Source of the DNA: Staphylococcus simiae
GTDB taxonomy: Bacteria > Bacillota > Bacilli > Staphylococcales > Staphylococcaceae
Length of the DNA stretch: 64,000 nt
Reading direction: 5' to 3'
Assembly (NCBI RefSeq): GCF_002902085.1
Contig: NZ_PPQR01000056.1
Location: 16,614-80,613, forward strand
In this document: positions 54,313 through 63,855 of the stretch, piece after piece
Layout of the letters: each line of letters begins with the position of its first letter
Numbering within the stretch: the first letter of the stretch is position 1
Position numbers and translations under genes: made by a program
The notes under the pieces: generated by a model
What the model was told of the DNA's origin: nothing
Databases searched by the model: none
What the model saw: only the letters and a program-made list of their open reading frames with translations

Positions 54313-55278
54313 TTAGTGCACTCCAATCCATAATCCAATTAGACCTGAAATTAATCCTACTGTCCAAAAAACAGTAACTACTTTCCATTCACTCCATCCC
54401 ACTAATTCAAAGTGATGATGTATTGGACTCATTTTGAACAAACGTTTTCTAGTTAATTTGTATGAAGCTACTTGTAACATTACTGAAAGCGTCTCGATAA
54501 CAAATACTAATCCTATAAAAATTAATGATAATTCTTGATTAAGCATAATAGAAATAGTGGCAAATATTCCACCTAAAGCAAGACTACCCGTATCTCCCAT
54601 AAATACTTTAGCTGGGTTAATGTTATACGGTAAGAAACCTAATAAGGCAAATACCATAATGATACAGAAAATACCTATTGAAGTCGCACCTAAAACAAAA
54701 CTCATAATGGCATACATGACAAAACCTATGATAGATAATCCTGTTGCTAAACCATCTAATCCATCAGTTAAGTTAACAGCATTAGAAAAGCCTACTTGCC
54801 AAAATATTATGAAGATGACATAAGCAAATGATAATGGAATTGCTACATTAGTGAATGGAATATGTATACTTGTTGAAAAATTCACTAAGTGAAAAACATT
54901 ACTTAAAATGAAGAAAATAATCGCAATACCAATTTGAGCTAAAAATTTTTGTTTGCTCGTTAACCCCTGATTGTTTTTCTTAACTACAATAATATAATCA
55001 TCAATAAAACCAATTAATCCAAAGCCAATAGTGACAAATAACAATAAAATAATTGGGCTTGATTGATCAACAAATATAATCGCGATAATGGAAGTGATGA
55101 TAATACTTAACAAGAACGTTAACCCACCCATTGTTGGTGTTCCTGTTTTCTTCATGTGACTTTTCGGTCCTTCTTCTCTAATACTTTGTCCAAATTTCAT
55201 TCTTTTTAAAGTTGGTATCAATACTGGCACCAATACAAATGTTATTATTAGTGCTATTAATGCGTATACAAAAATCAT
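54313..55278 (-). CDS. mraY: phospho-N-acetylmuramoyl-pentapeptide transferase MraY
   Basis: Makes lipid I from undecaprenyl phosphate and UDP-MurNAc-pentapeptide. The 321-residue protein has ten predicted membrane helices and the catalytic motifs [44 protein letters not shown] and the HHH of [17 protein letters not shown] lies before the ATG. It is separated from pbp1 by 390 bp that contain a terminator, so it probably has its own promoter. Confidence 0.97.
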   Translation of the reverse strand: MIFVYALIALIITFVLVPVLIPTLKRMKFGQSIREEGPKSHMKKTGTPTMGGLTFLLSIIITSIIAIIFVDQSSPIILLLFVTIGFGLIGFIDDYIIVVKKNNQGLTSKQKFLAQIGIAIIFFILSNVFHLVNFSTSIHIPFTNVAIPLSFAYVIFIIFWQVGFSNAVNLTDGLDGLATGLSIIGFVMYAIMSFVLGATSIGIFCIIMVFALLGFLPYNINPAKVFMGDTGSLALGGIFATISIMLNQELSLIFIGLVFVIETLSVMLQVASYKLTRKRLFKMSPIHHHFELVGWSEWKVVTVFWTVGLISGLIGLWIGVH

Positions 55279-55668
55279 AATAATCTCCTTTACTTTATCA
55301 AGTCTTTTTCTATCATTTATATATTATCAATAATTCTTTTAGTTAAACAAAAATTAGTTAATTTAGTTATTAATTATTAAATACTAGTGATTATAGTCTG
55401 TTTACATAGTGTAAACAAATAGTAAATTGCTATCATTTTTAACAAGTGTATTCACTTACTATATATCCATATTAAAAAACAAAGTATATCCATGAAAAAA
55501 GAGACCAGAAAAACATGCTTGCTTATAAACAAACATTTTGATCTGATCTCATATTTCCTATAATTCTTTATAAATACTTAAACAATGCAGATTACTTCAG
55601 CTAAACATTTCACTTATCTTAAATCATTTTTACATTAATGAAACATTTAGTTTAATAAGCAATTAGTA
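55279..55668. other. intergenic region between mraY and pbp1
   Basis: Holds a minus-strand terminator after pbp1 (55497-55549) and a 17-bp palindrome GTTTACATAGTGTAAAC at 55400-55416, roughly 120 bases before the mraY start. It likely contains a promoter for mraY-murD-divIB-ftsA-ftsZ, which I cannot pin down. No ORF has a ribosome binding site. Confidence 0.55.
55497..55549 (-). terminator. pbp1 terminator inside the dcw cluster
   Basis: Minus-strand imperfect stem GAGATCAGA..AAAATGTTTG / CAAGCATGTTTT..TCTGGTCTC followed by T6, about 120 bases after the pbp1 stop. Confidence 0.75.
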
Positions 55669-57903
55669 TTATTCAGACTTATCTTTGTCAGAACTACTAC
55701 CAGATTTATGTTTGTTGTCTGATGTGCTTTCAGAACTACTTTCTGTATTGCTGTCTATATTCTCTGCTGAAAGTTCTACTTCTAATTTATCTTTATCGCT
55801 TACTTTTTGTCCTTTTGTGATTGATTGATGTGAGACAAAGCCACTACCTTTAATTTTAACGTCTATATTAGTAAGGTTTTCAAAAGCAATAACATCTTCT
55901 TTTGTCCAACCAGTCATGTCAGGCATAGTGATATCTCCATCAGTAAGCAATAGAAGTTTACTATGAGGTAATACTTTCGTATCAGCAGTCACTGATTGTG
56001 ACTTAATTTGATTACCAGAACCTATGATAACCGGGTCGATAGTTTTAGCATTAACACTATCTTTGGCTTTTTGTAAACCTAAACCTTCAACATTCGGTAC
56101 TTTACTATAATCAGCTTTTGAAGCAGTATCTTTATCTTTACCGACATTTAAATATTTAAGTGTATTTTCTATAATAGGGTTAAATGCTTTACTTACACCC
56201 ATTTCATAAGCTTCAGTATCATTTTTTTGAGCTAAACTCATACCTGCATAAACGATAACTTTAGGATTTTTCTTAGGTGCATCGCCCATGAAACTTACAA
56301 AATAAGGGTTAGCACCTTTAACATATCCACCACTATCTGGATCTGCTACTTGTGCAGTACCAGTCTTACCTTCAATATCATAACCATCAACTCGATAGTT
56401 TGCCGCATGACTCTTCTCACTATTGACGACTAAGTCTAGTTGTTTTTCTACTTTATCAGCTGTATCTTTCGTAATAGGTTTACCAGCATATGTTTTTTCC
56501 CCTTTATAATAACTTTTTTTAGTAACAGGGTTTTTAATGCTGTCCACAAACCATGGTTTTAACATATTACCATTATTAAAAAATGCTGATTGAGCTTGAA
56601 TCATTTGTGCTGGTGTAACAGTAGTTGATTGACCAAAGGCTGATGTTTTTTGTTGTAATTCATTACCCCAAGCAATTTTCCCAGGCACTTCTCCATCAAA
56701 CATACCATTAGTAGATTCTCCGAAACCAAATCTTTCGTACCATGATTTCATTTTATCTGCACCTACTAAATCTTGTAAATGCATCATTAAGGTATTTGAT
56801 GAATAAGTAAATCCAAGTGTCATTGGGATTTCTCCCCAACCAACTTTATTCCAATCAGAAATTCGTGAACCCATAATATCTCTATAGCCTGATTTATATT
56901 TTTCATTTGGTTTGAATTCGCCTTCTTGTATCGCTGCTGCTAATCCAAATGACTTAAATGTTGAACCTGGCTCATAGGTAGTTTGATATAAATCATTAGC
57001 CCACTTTTTACCGAAATCTTTACCTGTTTCAGGATTAAATGTTGGTCGTTGACTAAATGCTAATATTTCACCTGTTTTAGCATCCATGACGACAGCAAAC
57101 AAATCTTTGGGATTATAACGCTCAACCATGCCATCTAAAGCTTCTTCAACAAACACTTGTATATTTGAATCTATTGTTAAATGAACATCGTCACCACGTT
57201 TTGGTTGTTGTTCTTTCTTAGTGTTAGGTGCAATATAGCCCCATATATCGTGTATATATTTTAGTGAACCTTGTGATCCACTTAAATAACTATCAAATAT
57301 TTTTTCTACACCAAGTGCTCCTTTTAACTCACCAGTATCAGGATTTTTTTGTGCCATACCAATTAAATGTGATGCAAAATTGCCATTAGGATAAAATCTT
57401 TCAGTTTCAGGTAATAAAGTAATACCAGGTAATTTCATTTTTTCGATTTTTAATTTATCTTGATAAGTTAAATTTGTTCCTTTTTGTCCAAATTCAACTT
57501 GAAAGGCATTTTTTTGTTTTAAACGCTTCTCAATTTCTTCAGGTTTCATGTCAATAACTTTTGCTAATTTTTTAGCTGTTTCAGCTTTATCAACAACATG
57601 CCTTGGTTTCTTTGCATTCTCACTCGCCTTTTTATCAACAACTGCAACTAATTTATACCGCTCCACATCTTCGGCTAACACTTTGCCATTACGATCGTAT
57701 ATTTTACCTCGTTCAGGTTGTTCAGCATTTTTAACTAAATACTTTTCGTTAGCTTTCATCACTAAGTTTTGTCCATTTGAATGTCCAGTAATCATGATAT
57801 ATGACATTCTTAAAACCAATATAAAAAAGAGCAGTCCGAATAAACCAACAAGTAGGACTGCCCCTATTTTATTTTTCTTAATTTTAATTTTTCGCTTCGC
57901 CAT
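55669..57903 (-). CDS. pbp1: penicillin-binding protein 1 (division transpeptidase, FtsI-like)
   Basis: The septal class B transpeptidase. The 744-residue protein has one membrane helix (about 13-35), a pedestal domain, and the transpeptidase with Ser314 in GSTFKS, the SSN motif in TYSSNTLMM and KTG in EGKTGTAQV. Two C-terminal PASTA domains follow (about 594-720) before a Ser/Asp/Lys-rich tail. Numbering of Ser314 equals that of S. aureus PBP1. Its start overlaps ftsL by 20 bases. Confidence 0.96.
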   Translation of the reverse strand: MAKRKIKIKKNKIGAVLLVGLFGLLFFILVLRMSYIMITGHSNGQNLVMKANEKYLVKNAEQPERGKIYDRNGKVLAEDVERYKLVAVVDKKASENAKKPRHVVDKAETAKKLAKVIDMKPEEIEKRLKQKNAFQVEFGQKGTNLTYQDKLKIEKMKLPGITLLPETERFYPNGNFASHLIGMAQKNPDTGELKGALGVEKIFDSYLSGSQGSLKYIHDIWGYIAPNTKKEQQPKRGDDVHLTIDSNIQVFVEEALDGMVERYNPKDLFAVVMDAKTGEILAFSQRPTFNPETGKDFGKKWANDLYQTTYEPGSTFKSFGLAAAIQEGEFKPNEKYKSGYRDIMGSRISDWNKVGWGEIPMTLGFTYSSNTLMMHLQDLVGADKMKSWYERFGFGESTNGMFDGEVPGKIAWGNELQQKTSAFGQSTTVTPAQMIQAQSAFFNNGNMLKPWFVDSIKNPVTKKSYYKGEKTYAGKPITKDTADKVEKQLDLVVNSEKSHAANYRVDGYDIEGKTGTAQVADPDSGGYVKGANPYFVSFMGDAPKKNPKVIVYAGMSLAQKNDTEAYEMGVSKAFNPIIENTLKYLNVGKDKDTASKADYSKVPNVEGLGLQKAKDSVNAKTIDPVIIGSGNQIKSQSVTADTKVLPHSKLLLLTDGDITMPDMTGWTKEDVIAFENLTNIDVKIKGSGFVSHQSITKGQKVSDKDKLEVELSAENIDSNTESSSESTSDNKHKSGSSSDKDKSE

Positions 57904-58285
57904 TACTACGCACTACCTTTACATTATCGTTATCAAGGCTCATTCCTTGCTTCTTAGCCTTTTCGTATATGCGTTCATAAGAAGAATTTTTTTTGATTTC
58001 AGATTGTAAAGCGCTATTTTCACTTGATTGTTTTTCTATTTTATAATCTAAATCTGCAATTTTTCCTCGCGTATCGTACGCATCCATTTTTAAAGATAGC
58101 ATATAAATACTTAACATAGCAATTACAGTTATTAAAGATATGTATAAAATTTTCTCAAATCTCGTTAATTGAACAACTACCTTTTTGGTAACGGTCTTCT
58201 TTTCTGGTCTGCTTTGGGGTTGTTGCTGTGGGACACTAGTATAAACTTGTTCATCATATGGTTGGTATACTTTTTCTACAGCCAT
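57884..58285 (-). CDS. ftsL: cell division protein FtsL
   Basis: A small bitopic divisome protein that pairs with DivIC and DivIB. The 133-residue chain has a cytoplasmic part (1-50), one membrane helix (about 52-70) and an extracellular leucine-zipper-like coiled coil (KIADLDYKIEKQSSENSALQ). AAGGAG lies before the ATG. It follows rsmH by 13 bases and overlaps pbp1. Confidence 0.93.
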   Translation of the reverse strand: MAVEKVYQPYDEQVYTSVPQQQPQSRPEKKTVTKKVVVQLTRFEKILYISLITVIAMLSIYMLSLKMDAYDTRGKIADLDYKIEKQSSENSALQSEIKKNSSYERIYEKAKKQGMSLDNDNVKVVRSNGEAKN

Positions 58286-58298
58286 TGCTAATTACTCC

Positions 58299-59234
58299 TT
58301 ATTTAAGTATTTCTGCTACACGTAACTTTGCACTACGCGCTCTATTGTTATCATCTAAATCTTCATCAGTTGCAGTTATTGGTTTACGGTTAACACGTTT
58401 TAATTTCGGTGTATATTCTTCAGGAATGATTGGTAATCCTCTTGGAACTTCAGGACCTTTTTCATACTCTTGGAACATTTGTTTGCATAATCGATCTTCT
58501 AGTGAGTGGAAAGTAATTACTGAAATTCTTCCACCTACATCAACTAAATCAATTGCTTGTTCAAGCGAGTCCTCGAATGCTGCTAATTCATCATTAACTG
58601 CAATTCTTAAAGCTTGGAATATACGTTTCGCTGGATGACCACCTTTTCTTCTCGCTTTAGCTGGTATCCCTTCTTTAATAATATCGACCAATTCTAAAGT
58701 GGTTGTTATCGGTTGTTGTTCACGATGTGCTTCAATTCTTCTTGCTACTTGTTTAGAAAATTTCTCTTCACCGTAACGATAAAATATTTTAACTAAAGCT
58801 TCATAACTCCACTCATTAACAACTTCATATGCACTTAATGATTGTGTTTGATCCATACGCATATCTAAAGTTGCATCGTGATGATAACTAAATCCTCTTT
58901 CCGGTATATCTAATTGAGGACTAGAGACACCAAGGTCATAATAAATTCCATCTACTTTTTCAATATTTAAATTATTTAAAATGTTCTTAAGTTCACGAAA
59001 ATTACTATGTACAAAAACCACTTTATGTAAATGATCCTTTAATACTTCTTTAGCATTATCAATCGCTGTTTGATCTTGATCAATAGCAATCAATTTTCCT
59101 TCGTCACTTAATTGATTTAATAAGTAAAGGGCATGTCCGGCTCCACCTAGCGTACAGTCAATGTACACACCATCTTCTTTAACATTTAAATAATCAATGG
59201 TTTCGTTTAACATTACGCTAATATGATGAAACAC
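58299..59234 (-). CDS. rsmH: 16S rRNA (cytosine 1402-N4)-methyltransferase RsmH (MraW)
   Basis: Methylates C1402 in the ribosomal P site. The 311-residue SAM-dependent enzyme starts [14 protein letters not shown] and has the SAM motif [26 protein letters not shown], and the C-terminal [12 protein letters not shown]. It is second in the dcw cluster, 14 bases after mraZ. Confidence 0.96.
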   Translation of the reverse strand: MFHHISVMLNETIDYLNVKEDGVYIDCTLGGAGHALYLLNQLSDEGKLIAIDQDQTAIDNAKEVLKDHLHKVVFVHSNFRELKNILNNLNIEKVDGIYYDLGVSSPQLDIPERGFSYHHDATLDMRMDQTQSLSAYEVVNEWSYEALVKIFYRYGEEKFSKQVARRIEAHREQQPITTTLELVDIIKEGIPAKARRKGGHPAKRIFQALRIAVNDELAAFEDSLEQAIDLVDVGGRISVITFHSLEDRLCKQMFQEYEKGPEVPRGLPIIPEEYTPKLKRVNRKPITATDEDLDDNNRARSAKLRVAEILK

Positions 59235-59248
59235 TTCAATTCCTCCAA

Positions 59249-59680
59249 TTAAAAATCAAAATCTATTAAATCTTCAGCAATATCTTCGAAACTTTCTTCA
59301 GATTCTTCATAGAAATCATTCCAAGTCTCTCTATCCCAAATCTCAATACGATTTGAAACACCTATTACTGTACATTCTTTATTTAAGTTAGCGTACTTCC
59401 TCAAATTTTGAGGAATATTTATACGTCCTTGTTTATCAAGTTCTACTTCAACAGCACCAGAGAAGAACATACGCATAAACTTACGTGCGTCTTTTTTTGT
59501 CATAGGTAAGGTTTTCATTTTCTCTTCTATCTGTTGCCATTCATCTAAAGTATAACCAAATAAACATTTATCAAGGCCTCTAGTGATAATAAAACGTTCA
59601 TTTAGATCATAACGAAACTTGGACGGTATAATCATACGTCCTTTTGTATCTAATTGATGATCGTATTCTCCCATGAACAT
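59249..59680 (-). CDS. mraZ: transcriptional regulator MraZ
   Basis: A 143-residue DNA-binding protein with two tandem SpoVT/AbrB-like domains ([16 protein letters not shown] and [16 protein letters not shown]). Family members form ring-shaped oligomers, bind repeated boxes upstream of their own gene and control the dcw cluster. I start it at the ATG of [10 protein letters not shown] with AGGTG six bases upstream. The three GTGG boxes at 59710-59733 fit autoregulation. Confidence 0.96.
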   Translation of the reverse strand: MFMGEYDHQLDTKGRMIIPSKFRYDLNERFIITRGLDKCLFGYTLDEWQQIEEKMKTLPMTKKDARKFMRMFFSGAVEVELDKQGRINIPQNLRKYANLNKECTVIGVSNRIEIWDRETWNDFYEESEESFEDIAEDLIDFDF

Positions 59681-59709
59681 TTTTATCACCTCACCTTATA
59701 TATAATTTA

Positions 59710-59733
59710 CCACATCTCCCCACTATCCTCCAC
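59710..59733 (-). promoter_or_regulatory. MraZ-box-like array, three GTGG repeats with 10-bp period
   Basis: On the minus strand GTGG occurs at three positions exactly ten bases apart (complements CCAC at 59710, 59720 and 59730), inside AGTGGAGGATAGTGGGG and the following ATGTGG. They lie 30-53 bases before the mraZ start, just upstream of a TTATATATAA that can serve as -10. MraZ of other bacteria binds short GTGG/TGGG-type repeats with the same 10-bp spacing. Confidence 0.75.
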
Positions 59734-59771
59734 TATTTATGTAAAATTTATCAATTTTATTTATAAAACGT

Positions 59772-59809
59772 CAAAAAAAACCCGATTTATCAAATTGATA
59801 AATCGGGTT
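59772..59809 (-). terminator. bshC terminator
   Basis: Perfect 14-bp stem AACCCGATTTATCA / TGATAAATCGGGTT followed by T8 on the minus strand, 15 bases after the bshC stop. It isolates the mraZ promoter from bshC. Confidence 0.92.
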
Positions 59810-59823
59810 AATCCCTTGGTACT

Positions 59824-61437
59824 CTAGGGTTTTATAATTATATGTTTCAAAGTGTAAGAAAGTGGTGGATAGGTGGAGGGACTGAACACATCTATCCCAA
59901 AATTATTCATTAATTGCAGTGGATTCCACACTCTTTCTTGCAAACCACCCATTGGATGAAGTGTTTCTTGAATTTCTCTAAAATGTTTCATACTAATATC
60001 ATTTTCTCTTTCAATATTTAACAAGTAACGTTTTATTAAATAGTCAAACTGATATTGATGTATATCATTATTCTTATTGAGCAAATTAATATTTTGTTGA
60101 TTGTTACTTACTTTATCAAATAAATCTTTATAAAGCTGTTGTTGTTGCTGTTTTAAACTTTCAATTTGCTGTAAAAATGTTTCTGATGCTTGTTCACGTA
60201 TAAACTTGTTTCTATCATCTTCGATACCGTTTACTAGAACATCTTCTATTGATACATCATACTGTGTTAATAATTTTTCAGTTCTCTTCATTAAATAAGA
60301 CATTCTTAGCCTTGGCATCACAATTGGCATATCTACATTAAAAAGTTCAAATACTTCTTTTAATTCTGCCCAATATTTAATTTCACTCGGTCCTCCAACA
60401 AACGCAACAGTATTAAATAACCATTCTTCCATTAATGGGCGAGTTACTACATTGTTAGATAATAAATGTGGACTAGTACGAGCGATATTTAGTAAATCTT
60501 CCTTGTCAAATATCTTACCAGATTTCGTCAAAATATATTTAGCGTTTTCTTTATTAAGTAATTGGCGCATTCCATCATCATGTATAAACAAATGTACATT
60601 AGTATCCGTTTGAATCATTAAATCCAAACCTTTATTTTCAATATATTGTTGTGTTGTTCTAAAAGTTTCATCTAACTGATCATGTTGTTGAATGATTTGT
60701 TCAAACATTGGACCTTCAATTTGTCTTAACTGTTCATATTGAGCATCAATTAATAATAAGCCATAACCTTTAAAAACTTCATGAAGTAAAGCTTTAAACA
60801 TATCTGACCAAGAATGATAGCTATCAATAATGGATAAACATAATTCATACAAACTTTTACTATGCTCAGTTTCTTTAAACTGTTTAAACATATCAACTAA
60901 AGCACGTTTTAGTTCATCTTTATCTGGCACAAATCTTGACACGGTTGTCTCGGGTGCTTCCATAGTATGATATTTAACTTTATGTAATGATGCATCTTGC
61001 TCATTATAAACAAATGTATGATTAACTTCATCGAAATCGTGATCTTCTCCAGCTATCCAAAATACAGGCACAACTTGTTGATGATACTTCTCAGTTAATT
61101 CATTAGCTAAAGTTATAATAGAGAAGATTTTGTGAAACGTATATAAAGGACCACCAAATAAGCCAGCTTGTTGTCCTCCAATAACAACTTTACTTCCACT
61201 AGCTAAATTTTTAATATTTTGTTGCTGCTGTGTTGTGATAGATAAATCACTCATATATGAATGAATAATATTAGCAAGTTCTTGCTCTCTTCCATTATTC
61301 GTAGCATTCATTCTTTGTTTAAAACTTTGTTCATCATTCATATCATATTTATATAATTGTGAAATCAGTGGATCATTTGCTTCCAATTTAGGTATAAACT
61401 GATCTTTTTCATTTAAGTTAATTACTTTACAGTCCAT
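59824..61437 (-). CDS. bshC: bacillithiol biosynthesis cysteine-adding enzyme BshC
   Basis: Catalyses the last step of bacillithiol synthesis, adding cysteine to GlcN-malate. The 537-residue protein has the Rossmann-type core with [20 protein letters not shown] and [13 protein letters not shown], a coiled-coil segment (about 405-455, [13 protein letters not shown]) that mediates dimerisation, and the C-terminal [13 protein letters not shown]. It sits upstream of mraZ, as in other Bacillales, but is separated from it by a terminator. Confidence 0.95.
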   Translation of the reverse strand: MDCKVINLNEKDQFIPKLEANDPLISQLYKYDMNDEQSFKQRMNATNNGREQELANIIHSYMSDLSITTQQQQNIKNLASGSKVVIGGQQAGLFGGPLYTFHKIFSIITLANELTEKYHQQVVPVFWIAGEDHDFDEVNHTFVYNEQDASLHKVKYHTMEAPETTVSRFVPDKDELKRALVDMFKQFKETEHSKSLYELCLSIIDSYHSWSDMFKALLHEVFKGYGLLLIDAQYEQLRQIEGPMFEQIIQQHDQLDETFRTTQQYIENKGLDLMIQTDTNVHLFIHDDGMRQLLNKENAKYILTKSGKIFDKEDLLNIARTSPHLLSNNVVTRPLMEEWLFNTVAFVGGPSEIKYWAELKEVFELFNVDMPIVMPRLRMSYLMKRTEKLLTQYDVSIEDVLVNGIEDDRNKFIREQASETFLQQIESLKQQQQQLYKDLFDKVSNNQQNINLLNKNNDIHQYQFDYLIKRYLLNIERENDISMKHFREIQETLHPMGGLQERVWNPLQLMNNFGIDVFSPSTYPPLSYTLKHIIIKP

Positions 61438-61633
61438 GTTTTTTCTCCTTCAGTACGCTATTACACATAACAGTATAAAGACTATACTTCAATATGACAA
61501 TTTTACGGCTTATAATGTTAAATTTTATTTTAATTATCAAAACAATTGCGCTCACCCTTGTATAAATGAATGAAACTTACATATACTTTACGCTATAATA
61601 TAGTTAATTATCAAATTAAAGGGGAGATAAACA

Positions 61634-62083
61634 ATGGGTAATATAACACATCTCGAAATTAATTATAAAACTGATGAACTTTTTGAAAACTTTAGAGAAT
61701 TTGGTAATAAAGATTTATACATGATTGATGAATTAAATGGTCACATCATTGATGCAAGCTCAGACTCACCGTTTTATGGCATCTTTGTTGGTGAACAACT
61801 TGGCGCTCGCATGGCACTACTTAGAAAAGGCGACGTTGAAGAAATTTATTTTCCAGAATTTGAAGATTACTTATTATTATGGAAACTGGAAGTTTTACCC
61901 AAATATCAACAAAGAGGCTACGCAACTGAATTAATAGATTATGCTAAAAGTTTCAATATGCCAATTAAGGTAATTGGCAGAAATGATTCTAAAAACTTTT
62001 TCTTGCATCATGGTTTCGAAGATGTCAAAGCAAAAAATCCTGAAGGTCATGATGTTTTAGTATGGAAACCTAAAAGCAACTAA
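61634..62083 (+). CDS. GNAT family N-acetyltransferase
   Basis: A 149-residue acetyltransferase. The acetyl-CoA binding motif is in LEVLPKYQQRGYATELIDYAK (QQRGYA corresponds to the Q/RxxGxA loop), preceded by a core beta strand DYLLLWKLEVLP and followed by NFFLHHGFED. The substrate is unknown. GGGGAG precedes the ATG. It is a single gene divergent from bshC, and the same pair is found in S. aureus as I recall. Confidence 0.88.
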   Translation: MGNITHLEINYKTDELFENFREFGNKDLYMIDELNGHIIDASSDSPFYGIFVGEQLGARMALLRKGDVEEIYFPEFEDYLLLWKLEVLPKYQQRGYATELIDYAKSFNMPIKVIGRNDSKNFFLHHGFEDVKAKNPEGHDVLVWKPKSN

Positions 62084-62127
62084 TTGATCTTTATTTAAAT
62101 ATATTAACAACAAGATAATATTAGCAT

Positions 62128-62170
62128 AAAAGCAAACTAAGATTACTTAATAACTTCTTAGTTTGCTTTT
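62128..62170. terminator. bidirectional terminator between GNAT and HAD genes
   Basis: Perfect 15-bp stem AAAAGCAAACTAAGA / TCTTAGTTTGCTTTT with a 13-base loop. A-T runs lie on both sides. Confidence 0.9.
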
Positions 62171-62174
62171 CGCA

Positions 62175-62860
62175 TTATTTTATAATATTGATTAATTGTT
62201 TTAAATTATTTATTTCATATGTAGGATGTATCGTGGTATTATTATCAAACTTTCTAACATTAAACCAACAACTTGCTATACCAGCATTTTGAGCACCTAA
62301 AATATCAGAAGTAAGGGAATCTCCGACTATAATCGTATTATCTCTATATTGCTCTCCTATAGCCTTAAATACATAATCAAAAAATTCTTTATTAGGTTTT
62401 TGAGAACCAGTTTGTTCAGAAATGAAGATGCCGTCCATATATTTATCTAGAGGTGTTTGTTGTAATCTTCGTTGTTGAGTCTCAGTAACTCCATTAGTAA
62501 CTATGTATAATTTATGAGTATTTGATAGCTGAGCAATTGTTTCTAATGTATTGTCAAAATATTTTATGTTAGCTTTAGCCAATCCTTCTCTATACAAGAA
62601 ATCTACTTCCCTACCATCAACTTCCATATTATGATGATTAAAATACATTTCAAAACGACGCGATAATATTTGTTCTTTTGTAAATTTATTTTGCTGAAAA
62701 GCTTCCCAATGTTGTTTGTTTATCTTTTTAAACAATTGGAAGTCTGTAATCGTTGCATTATGTTTGAACTGCTGCGCCATATAAAAAAACCTTGTTCTTC
62801 AGCATCATAAAAATCTACTATAGTATCATCAAAATCTAATAATATACATTGATAAGTCAA
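62175..62860 (-). pseudogene. HAD-superfamily phosphatase (YjjG/YfnB type) with a -1 frameshift in an A/T homopolymer
   Basis: The continuous frame (62175-62780) encodes 201 residues with HAD motif II (VTNGV), the motif III Lys in GSQKPNKEFF and motif IV VGDSLTSDILGAQNAG, but it lacks the catalytic N-terminus. The missing part lies just upstream in another frame. A TTG at 62860, with GAGG eight bases before it, opens TYQCILLDFDDTIVDFYDAEEQG, which carries the nucleophile motif DFDDT. The two frames meet at a run of seven bases (62783-62789). One extra base there would give a continuous protein of about 228 residues reading EEQGFFYMAQQF. Either a sequencing error, a real inactivating deletion, or slippage explains it. 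Probable nucleotidase or sugar-phosphate phosphatase. Confidence 0.85.
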
Positions 62861-62943
62861 TATTCATACCTCTTTTATCTTTTTTATAACTTATTCATTA
62901 TCATAGCAAATAAATCATAATTTTGATATCAATATTTAATTGC

Positions 62944-62988
62944 AAAAAACAACCATTTAAGGTTGAGAAGATCCTTAAATGGCTGTCA
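62944..62988 (-). terminator. psm-beta operon terminator
   Basis: Minus-strand stem CAGCCATTTAAGG / CCTTAAATGGTTG followed by T6, about 75 bases after the psmB2 stop. Confidence 0.9.
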
Positions 62989-63063
62989 TATAACATAATT
63001 AATTTTGAACACAGAATAGATTACTTGTAAAACAATTTTTTATTTTAAGAAGATTAATTGATA

Positions 63064-63198
63064 TTAAAATCCAAATAATTTACCTAACAAGCCAACACCA
63101 TTAGAAACGATATCGACAATGCTAGTTCCTAACTTCGCACCATCATGTTGTTGTGCTGCTTGTACAGTACTTGCAATTGCTTCTGCTAATTTTGTCAT
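63064..63198 (-). CDS. psmB2: phenol-soluble modulin beta 2
   Basis: A 44-residue peptide ([17 protein letters not shown], then [19 protein letters not shown], then LLGKLFGF), too short for ordinary ORF calling. It differs from S. aureus PSM-beta-2 at only a few positions as I remember it. PSM-beta peptides are secreted without a signal peptide by the Pmt ABC exporter, form an amphipathic C-terminal helix and act in biofilm structuring; they are weakly cytolytic. GGAGAG lies before the ATG. It is 41 bases downstream of psmB1 and shares its terminator. Confidence 0.95.
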   Translation of the reverse strand: MTKLAEAIASTVQAAQQHDGAKLGTSIVDIVSNGVGLLGKLFGF

Positions 63199-63239
63199 AG
63201 TTATCTCTCCATTTCGATTATATATTTATATTACTTATT

Positions 63240-63374
63240 TTAAAAACCAAATAATTTAGAAACGATACCCACACCATTTTCAACGATATCAACAATGCTT
63301 GTACCTAACTTCGCACCATCATTATTTATAGCTGCTGTTACTGTTTCTTTAATTGCATTGAATAAACCTTCCAT
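63240..63374 (-). CDS. psmB1: phenol-soluble modulin beta 1
   Basis: A 44-residue peptide (MEGLFNAIKETVTAAINN, then [18 protein letters not shown], then IVSKLFGF) almost the same as S. aureus PSM-beta-1. The last turn reads GIVSKLFGF where I recall GLLGKLFGF. The shared [13 protein letters not shown] block shows that beta 1 and beta 2 arose by duplication. GAGGAG precedes the ATG. In S. aureus the operon is switched on directly by AgrA; I do not find a convincing pair of AgrA repeats in the right orientation here. Confidence 0.95.
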   Translation of the reverse strand: MEGLFNAIKETVTAAINNDGAKLGTSIVDIVENGVGIVSKLFGF

Positions 63375-63667
63375 TGAAAACACTCCTCATCCTTTAATTA
63401 TTTAACAAAACGATTTATAAGTAAATTACATGTTATCGATTTGTTAATTACACTATAAAATAAAACGCATACAATCGGACAAATAATTCATAGAAAGTAA
63501 TATACAATACAAATTCGTACAATATTATTTAAATTTAAACAGTTAAGCATGCCAAAGTGTCGATAACACAATTTAATTGTTTACATCCAATCGGTATGCT
63601 ATTCGTTATTTTTAGTTGAAATGCTCTAAAATAGTGAAAAATATAAATATTTTTTATAATTAAGGTA
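63375..63667. other. intergenic region between psm-beta and tRNA-Arg
   Basis: AT-rich; must contain the psm-beta promoter on the minus strand (a TATAGT near 63450 is a candidate -10). It also holds an imperfect stem AGCATGCC / GGTATGCT at 63545-63599 with an inner GTGTCGATAACAC hairpin, and no ORF. Confidence 0.5.
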
Positions 63668-63696
63668 TTGCTTAATCAATTTTATTTAGCTATAAT
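63668..63696 (+). promoter_or_regulatory. tRNA-Arg promoter
   Basis: TTGCTT (63668-63673) and a perfect TATAAT (63691-63696) are separated by exactly 17 bases, 21 bases before the mature tRNA 5' end. Confidence 0.85.
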
Positions 63697-63717
63697 TAGT
63701 TTTGTGTTATTAAAGAT

Positions 63718-63791
63718 GTCCTGGTAGCTCAGCTGGATAGAGCAATGGCCTTCTAAGCCATCGGTCGGGGGTTCGAATCCCTCCCAGGACG
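63718..63791 (+). tRNA. tRNA-Arg (anticodon UCU)
   Basis: A full cloverleaf folds: acceptor GTCCTGG / CCAGGAC, D stem GCTC / GAGC, anticodon stem ATGGC / GCCAT with loop CTTCTAA (anticodon TCT at 63752-63754, reading AGA), and T arm GGGGG TTCGAAT CCCTC. The discriminator is G and the CCA end is not encoded. It reads the main arginine codon of this AT-rich genome. Confidence 0.97.
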
Positions 63792-63824
63792 CTAATATAC
63801 GAAATTCAAATACTTTTCGAAATT

Positions 63825-63855
63825 AAGAATCCCATAATATCGGGATTCTTTTTTT
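63825..63855 (+). terminator. tRNA-Arg terminator
   Basis: Stem AAGAATCCC / GGGATTCTT with loop ATAATATC, followed by T7, about 35 bases after the tRNA. Confidence 0.9.

Noticed and set aside
55472..55561. A 23-codon plus-strand ORF (MKKETRKTCLL..) upstream of mraY
   Set aside because: It coincides with the pbp1 terminator hairpin, which explains its sequence, and lacks a Shine-Dalgarno site.
57548..58009. A 153-codon plus-strand ORF across the pbp1/ftsL boundary
   Set aside because: It lies antisense to two well-supported division genes and has no start signals; codon bias explains its length.
63537..63546. ACAGTTAAG, matching one half of an AgrA binding repeat
   Set aside because: It is on the plus strand, opposite to psm-beta transcription, and no second repeat is found twelve bases on.
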